Positions 61,109 to 64,000 of a DNA stretch of 64,000 nucleotides are shown piece after piece. The notes under the pieces were generated by a model. It had not been told where the DNA came from. It saw nothing but the letters and a program-made list of their open reading frames with translations, and ran no database searches. The stretch covers positions 1 through 64,000 of the forward strand of contig NZ_JBNNGK010000020.1 in the NCBI RefSeq assembly GCF_050268245.1, read 5' to 3'. Position 1 is the first letter of the stretch; each line of letters starts with the position of its first letter. Both the position numbers and the translations under genes were made by a program. Origin of the DNA: JBNNGK01 sp050268245. GTDB lineage: Bacteria > Pseudomonadota > Gammaproteobacteria > Enterobacterales > Enterobacteriaceae.

Positions 61109-62299
61109 TTACATCACCCGACACGCGAACCCTTTCAGGTACAGACCTTCTGGGTAGGTGGCAATGACCGGATGATCTGCAGCCTGCCGGTACTGCTCTA
61201 TAAATTGTACATCACAACCCGCATCAACAGCGGCATCAGCTAAAACTTTTTGGAACAAATCAGTTGGCATTAAACCTGAGCAAGAGAAACTCAGTAATAT
61301 GCCGCCAGGGTTTAGCAGCTGTATGGCCAACATGTTGATATCTTTATAGCCCCGGCAAGCGCTAGCCAGTTGATTTTTATTCTCGACGAACTTCGGCGGA
61401 TCCATGATGATCATGTCAAACTTTTCGCCTTGCGCTCGGTAATTACGCAGTAGCTGGAATACATCGTCGCGAATAAACTCTGCCTTATTGAGATCGAGTT
61501 GGTTCAATTCAACGTTCTGCTTGGCAATATCCAACGCGGCTTGTGAGGTATCCACGCTGATGACTTGCTCACAGTTCCCCATCAACGCGCTCACTGCAAA
61601 AGCTCCGGTGTAGGAGAAACAGTTTAGAACGCGACGGCCAGAGGCAAAGTGGCGTGCAGCCAGGCGGCTATCACGTTGGTCGAGATAGAAACCGGTTTTA
61701 TGACCCTGTTGAATATCAACCAACAGTTTCATACCGTGTTCAGTGATGGGCAGCAGCGCTGGTGGTAAATCGCCGAGCACGGAGCCTTGCGTCAAAGGCA
61801 GACCTTCTTTTTTACGAACAGCCACGTCTGAACGATCATAAATGGCGCATTCTGGGTAGCAATGTTGCAGTGCAGCAACCAGCGCGGCACGTTGATATTC
61901 AGCGCCAGCGGAGAGTAATTGCAAGACCAAAAAGTTTTGGAAACGATCGATGGTGATGCCCGGCATGCCGTCAGATTCGCCAGCAATCAGGCGATAACCA
62001 TCCAAACCATCGCGTTTTGCAACCCAATCGCGCCAGTTTTGCGCCTGTTGTAACCGGCGAATAAAGAAAGCGATATCAATTTCTTCATCTTGTTGAAAGC
62101 TCCAGACACGGGCGCGAATTTGCGATTCCGGTGAGTAAGCGCCGCGCGCCAGCCATTTCCCTTGGCAGTCATGGATATCGATAGTTTCACCAGAAAGTGG
62201 TTTTCCTTCAATACGTTGAACAGCACCGGAGAAAACCCACGGATGGCGACGAAGTAAGGACTTTTCACGTCCTTTGGCGAGAAACAGGCGTACGGTCAT
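61109..62299 (-). CDS. rlmI: 23S rRNA m5C1962 methyltransferase RlmI
   Basis: 396 residues, as in E. coli. N-terminal PUA domain (about 1-80, RRHPWVFSGAVQRIEG), a central region with YDRSDVAVRKKEGL, and a SAM-dependent methyltransferase domain with LNCFSYTGAFAVSALMG, MDPPKFVENK and the catalytic cysteine in SFSCSGLM. The family start MTVRLFLAKGREKSLLRRH is at 62299; the frame extends to 62371 but the extra residues are not family-like. Divergent from yccX. Confidence 0.97.
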   Translation of the reverse strand: MTVRLFLAKGREKSLLRRHPWVFSGAVQRIEGKPLSGETIDIHDCQGKWLARGAYSPESQIRARVWSFQQDEEIDIAFFIRRLQQAQNWRDWVAKRDGLDGYRLIAGESDGMPGITIDRFQNFLVLQLLSAGAEYQRAALVAALQHCYPECAIYDRSDVAVRKKEGLPLTQGSVLGDLPPALLPITEHGMKLLVDIQQGHKTGFYLDQRDSRLAARHFASGRRVLNCFSYTGAFAVSALMGNCEQVISVDTSQAALDIAKQNVELNQLDLNKAEFIRDDVFQLLRNYRAQGEKFDMIIMDPPKFVENKNQLASACRGYKDINMLAIQLLNPGGILLSFSCSGLMPTDLFQKVLADAAVDAGCDVQFIEQYRQAADHPVIATYPEGLYLKGFACRVM

Positions 62300-62391
62300 A
62301 ATATTAAATAGGTTGCCAGCTAGATAGGTGGAAGTGACACTGTCTGCGTGAAACACAGCAAATGCCATCATGAATACGATAAGGAGCGATT

Positions 62392-62670
62392 ATGACACAA
62401 GTTTGCATTGCCGCGTATGTCTATGGTGTGGTGCAGGGCGTTGGCTTTCGCTATCACACTCAGAGTAAAGCGAGTGCTTTGGGGCTGAACGGATATGCCC
62501 GTAATCTGGATGATGGAAGTGTGGAGGTGTTAGCGTGCGGGGAACAACAACACGTCGACGCGCTGATCGCATGGTTAAAAGGCGGTGGCCCTCATAGTGC
62601 GCGCGTCGATCGTGTACTCGTTGAGCCCCGAAGTGTTGAAACATTCAATGGATTTGGCATCCGCTATTAA
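62392..62670 (+). CDS. yccX: Acylphosphatase
   Basis: 92 residues, as in E. coli YccX. It hydrolyses carboxyl-phosphate bonds of acylphosphates. The catalytic Arg20 (VVQGVGFRYH) and Asn38 (GYARNLDDGS) are both present, along with the phosphate-binding loop. AAGGAG precedes the ATG. Its stop is four bases from that of tusE on the other strand. Confidence 0.97.
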   Translation: MTQVCIAAYVYGVVQGVGFRYHTQSKASALGLNGYARNLDDGSVEVLACGEQQHVDALIAWLKGGGPHSARVDRVLVEPRSVETFNGFGIRY

Positions 62671-62674
62671 ATAA

Positions 62675-63004
62675 TCAGATGCACTTGACTGGTTTAGGCA
62701 AGCCGGCAATTTTGGTGGCTTGCTTTGCTGGGCCTTTCGGGAACAAGCGATACAGATAGCGGCTATTACCTTTCTCTTCACCGTATTTTTGCGCCATGGC
62801 TTTCACCAGCATGCGTATGGCTGGCGACGTATTAAACTCTTGATAAAAATTACGTACAAAACGCACGACTTCCCAATGTGCCTCTGTCAGCACTATGTCT
62901 TCTTGTGCGGCCAGTAGCGGTGCTAAATCTTCATGCCAATCGGTACTGTTTTTTAAATAACCTTGCGCATCCGTGTCGATGGTTTGACCTGCAAACTGCA
63001 ACAT
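62675..63004 (-). CDS. tusE: Sulfur-relay protein TusE
   Basis: 109 residues, the E. coli length. It takes persulfide from TusBCD and passes it to MnmA for 2-thiolation of U34 in tRNA. The C-terminal GPAKQATKIAGLPKPVKCI is intact with active Cys108. A DsrC-like fold. Convergent with yccX, with nothing but four bases between the stops. Confidence 0.98.
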   Translation of the reverse strand: MLQFAGQTIDTDAQGYLKNSTDWHEDLAPLLAAQEDIVLTEAHWEVVRFVRNFYQEFNTSPAIRMLVKAMAQKYGEEKGNSRYLYRLFPKGPAKQATKIAGLPKPVKCI

Positions 63005-63070
63005 ACTGCCTCGATAATCGCTAATTTATCACGCTGCGCAGTTTAGCAAACTTTGTCATTAGCTAAAACA

Positions 63071-63095
63071 AAGCCCCGCATGATGAGCGGGGCTT
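63071..63095 (-). terminator. Terminator of yccA
   Basis: AAGCCCCGC / GCGGGGCTT, a 9-bp perfect stem, followed on the minus strand by TGTTTTAGC. It separates yccA from tusE. Confidence 0.85.
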
Positions 63096-63118
63096 GGGCA
63101 AAGCAAAATCACGGTTAA

Positions 63119-63775
63119 TCAGTTGCTGCGGGCAAAGCCCAGAATACTCAGCAGGCTGATGAACATATTGTAGAGTGATACATACAAACCGACGGTGGCA
63201 CGAATGTAGTTGGTTTCACCGCCGTGAATAATATTACTGGTTTCCCACAGGATCGCGCCCGCGGAGAACAGAATAAACAGCGCGCTGATAGCCAGATGCA
63301 GAGCCGGTATTTGCAGGAACAAGTTAGCGATCACTGCCACCAGTAGCACGACAAAGCCCGCCATCATCATGCCTGAAAGGAATGACATATCTTTGCGGGT
63401 GGTGAGTACATATGCTGAACAGCAGAAAAATACCAATGCGGTGCCGCCCAGAGCCAGCATAATTAAATCACCCGCACCGGCATTGAGGAACGAACTGAGG
63501 ATAGGCCCCAGGGTGTAACCCATAAAGCCGGTCAACGCGAATGCGGCCAAAATACCTGCAGGACTGTTAGCGAGCTTATGGGTTAAAAACATCAGACCAT
63601 AAAAGCCAACTAGCATGAGTAGCAAGCCCGGCGCAGGTAACCCAAGCATCGTACTGGCTGTTGCCGTCAGTGCAGAAAAACCGAGGGTGAGCGACAGCAG
63701 GAAATAGGTATTGCGCAACACTTTATGTGTGCTGAGCAACGAATCGCGCGAGGATGAGACGACAATGCGGTCCAT
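63119..63775 (-). CDS. yccA: FtsH-modulating BAX inhibitor-1 family protein YccA
   Basis: 218 residues (219 in E. coli). Seven membrane helices of the BI-1/TMBIM family. In E. coli YccA is a substrate and inhibitor of the FtsH protease and protects SecY when translocation is jammed; its short cytoplasmic N-terminus (MDRIVVSSSRDSLLSTHKVLRNTYF) serves as the FtsH initiation site. Residues are strongly conserved to the end. AGAGAG precedes the ATG. A perfect CpxR box lies 75 bases upstream, in keeping with Cpx control. Confidence 0.97.
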   Translation of the reverse strand: MDRIVVSSSRDSLLSTHKVLRNTYFLLSLTLGFSALTATASTMLGLPAPGLLLMLVGFYGLMFLTHKLANSPAGILAAFALTGFMGYTLGPILSSFLNAGAGDLIMLALGGTALVFFCCSAYVLTTRKDMSFLSGMMMAGFVVLLVAVIANLFLQIPALHLAISALFILFSAGAILWETSNIIHGGETNYIRATVGLYVSLYNMFISLLSILGFARSN

Positions 63776-63849
63776 AAATGATCTCTCTTATCAGGTCATC
63801 ACAAAATTAATCACGATGATAGGCAGCGCAAGCGTTTGATTAAAGTTTG

Positions 63850-63864
63850 TTTACCAATCTTTAC
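63850..63864 (-). promoter_or_regulatory. CpxR box upstream of yccA
   Basis: On the minus strand GTAAA-GATTG-GTAAA, a perfect GTAAA-N5-GTAAA direct repeat. E. coli yccA belongs to the Cpx envelope-stress regulon. Confidence 0.8.
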
Positions 63865-63961
63865 CGTGAGTTATCATTGTTGCAACAGCGCGCGGATTGC
63901 TGTTTTATTCGGCACTTAAACGTGCCATGCTGATTTTTCGCGCGGTTGAGTGGGGGCGGGC

Positions 63962-63990
63962 TTTACAAGCGAATCGACTGTGTTTATAGT
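63962..63990 (+). promoter_or_regulatory. Strong promoter at the right edge
   Basis: TTTACA, exactly 17 bases, TATAGT, followed by TCGCTTCG. It fires rightward out of the window. In E. coli the gene at this position is serT (tRNA-Ser), so this may be its promoter; the tRNA itself is not in the window. Confidence 0.6.
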
Positions 63991-64000
63991 TCGCTTCGTT

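Noticed and set aside
62334..62346. GTGACACTGTCTG, 11 of 13 positions of the matS consensus, near rlmI
   Set aside because: The second half-site is broken at two positions, and this region in E. coli lies outside the dense matS domain; a chance match is likely.
63776..64000. Expected tRNA-Ser (serT) after yccA
   Set aside because: No cloverleaf sequence within these 225 bases; only a promoter is seen.
1..64000. Prophage, IS element or CRISPR
   Set aside because: No integrase, transposase, phage structural gene or regularly spaced repeats; gene order is core enterobacterial throughout.

Overview
The window is a contiguous piece of core chromosome from a gammaproteobacterium of the order Enterobacterales. 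The gene order (comEC-msbA-lpxK, ycaQ-ycaR-kdsB, cmoM-mukFEB-ldtD-mepK-gloC, aspC-ompF-asnS-pncB-pepN-pyrD-zapC-ycbX-rlmKL-uup-pqiABC-rmf-fabA-lonH-matP-ompA-sulA-sxy, then yccS through yccA) is that of the Escherichia coli 20-22 minute region. Most proteins align with E. coli over their whole length from memory. The intermediate base composition, the extra genes (ydcJ and a cold-shock pair after lpxK, a GGDEF gene before pepN, an HxlR/KAS II pair after fabA) and an intergenic element ending in TATACCC suggest Yersiniaceae, something like Serratia or Yersinia. That genus-level placement is inference. I see no prophage, IS transposase, CRISPR array, rRNA or tRNA inside the window.

Layout. 1-5.5 kb: comEC-msbA-lpxK (DNA-uptake homologue; lipid A flipping and 4'-phosphorylation). 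5.5-9.5 kb: ydcJ on the minus strand, two cold-shock-domain genes, then the DNA glycosylase ycaQ. 9.7-12.5 kb: ycaR-kdsB (Kdo activation), the kinase-like ycbJ and the envelope gene elyC. 12.7-23.4 kb: cmoM-mukF-mukE-mukB (tRNA modification plus the MukBEF condensin, joined by overlapping stop/start codons), then murein genes ldtD and mepK and the glyoxalase-like gloC. 23.5-31.2 kb, all minus strand: aspC, ompF, asnS, pncB and a membrane diguanylate cyclase. 31.5-46.0 kb, mostly plus strand: pepN, pyrD, zapC, ycbX (minus), rlmKL, uup, pqiABC and rmf. 46.1-50.4 kb, minus: lonH, fabA, an HxlR regulator and a FabF-like synthase. 50.5-53.9 kb: matP, ompA, sulA, sxy. 53.9-63.8 kb: yccS, yccF, helD, mgsA, csgI, yccU, hspQ, rlmI, yccX, tusE, yccA.

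How they work together. Outer-membrane and envelope biogenesis dominate: msbA/lpxK/kdsB for LPS, elyC/ldtD/mepK for murein and undecaprenyl carrier, pqiABC for lipid transport, ompF/ompA porins, fabA and a second KAS for fatty acids. Chromosome and division functions form a second theme: mukFEB, matP, zapC, sulA. Translation and RNA modification form a third: rlmKL, rlmI, cmoM, tusE, rmf, asnS. Readable regulatory sites include a LexA box (sulA), adjacent FabR and FadR sites (fabA), a PurR-like box (pyrD), a sigma-32 promoter (hspQ), a CpxR box (yccA), an ompF promoter with OmpR-like sequence upstream, and a palindromic operator in front of hxlR.

No wholly new multi-gene system is evident. 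The items most worth a second look are the HxlR/KAS II pair with its perfect palindrome next to fabA, ycbJ as a kinase fold lacking its catalytic residues, the cold-shock paralogue with altered RNA-binding motifs, the repeat element that supplies the -10 box of rlmKL, and five convergent gene pairs whose stop codons touch or overlap.
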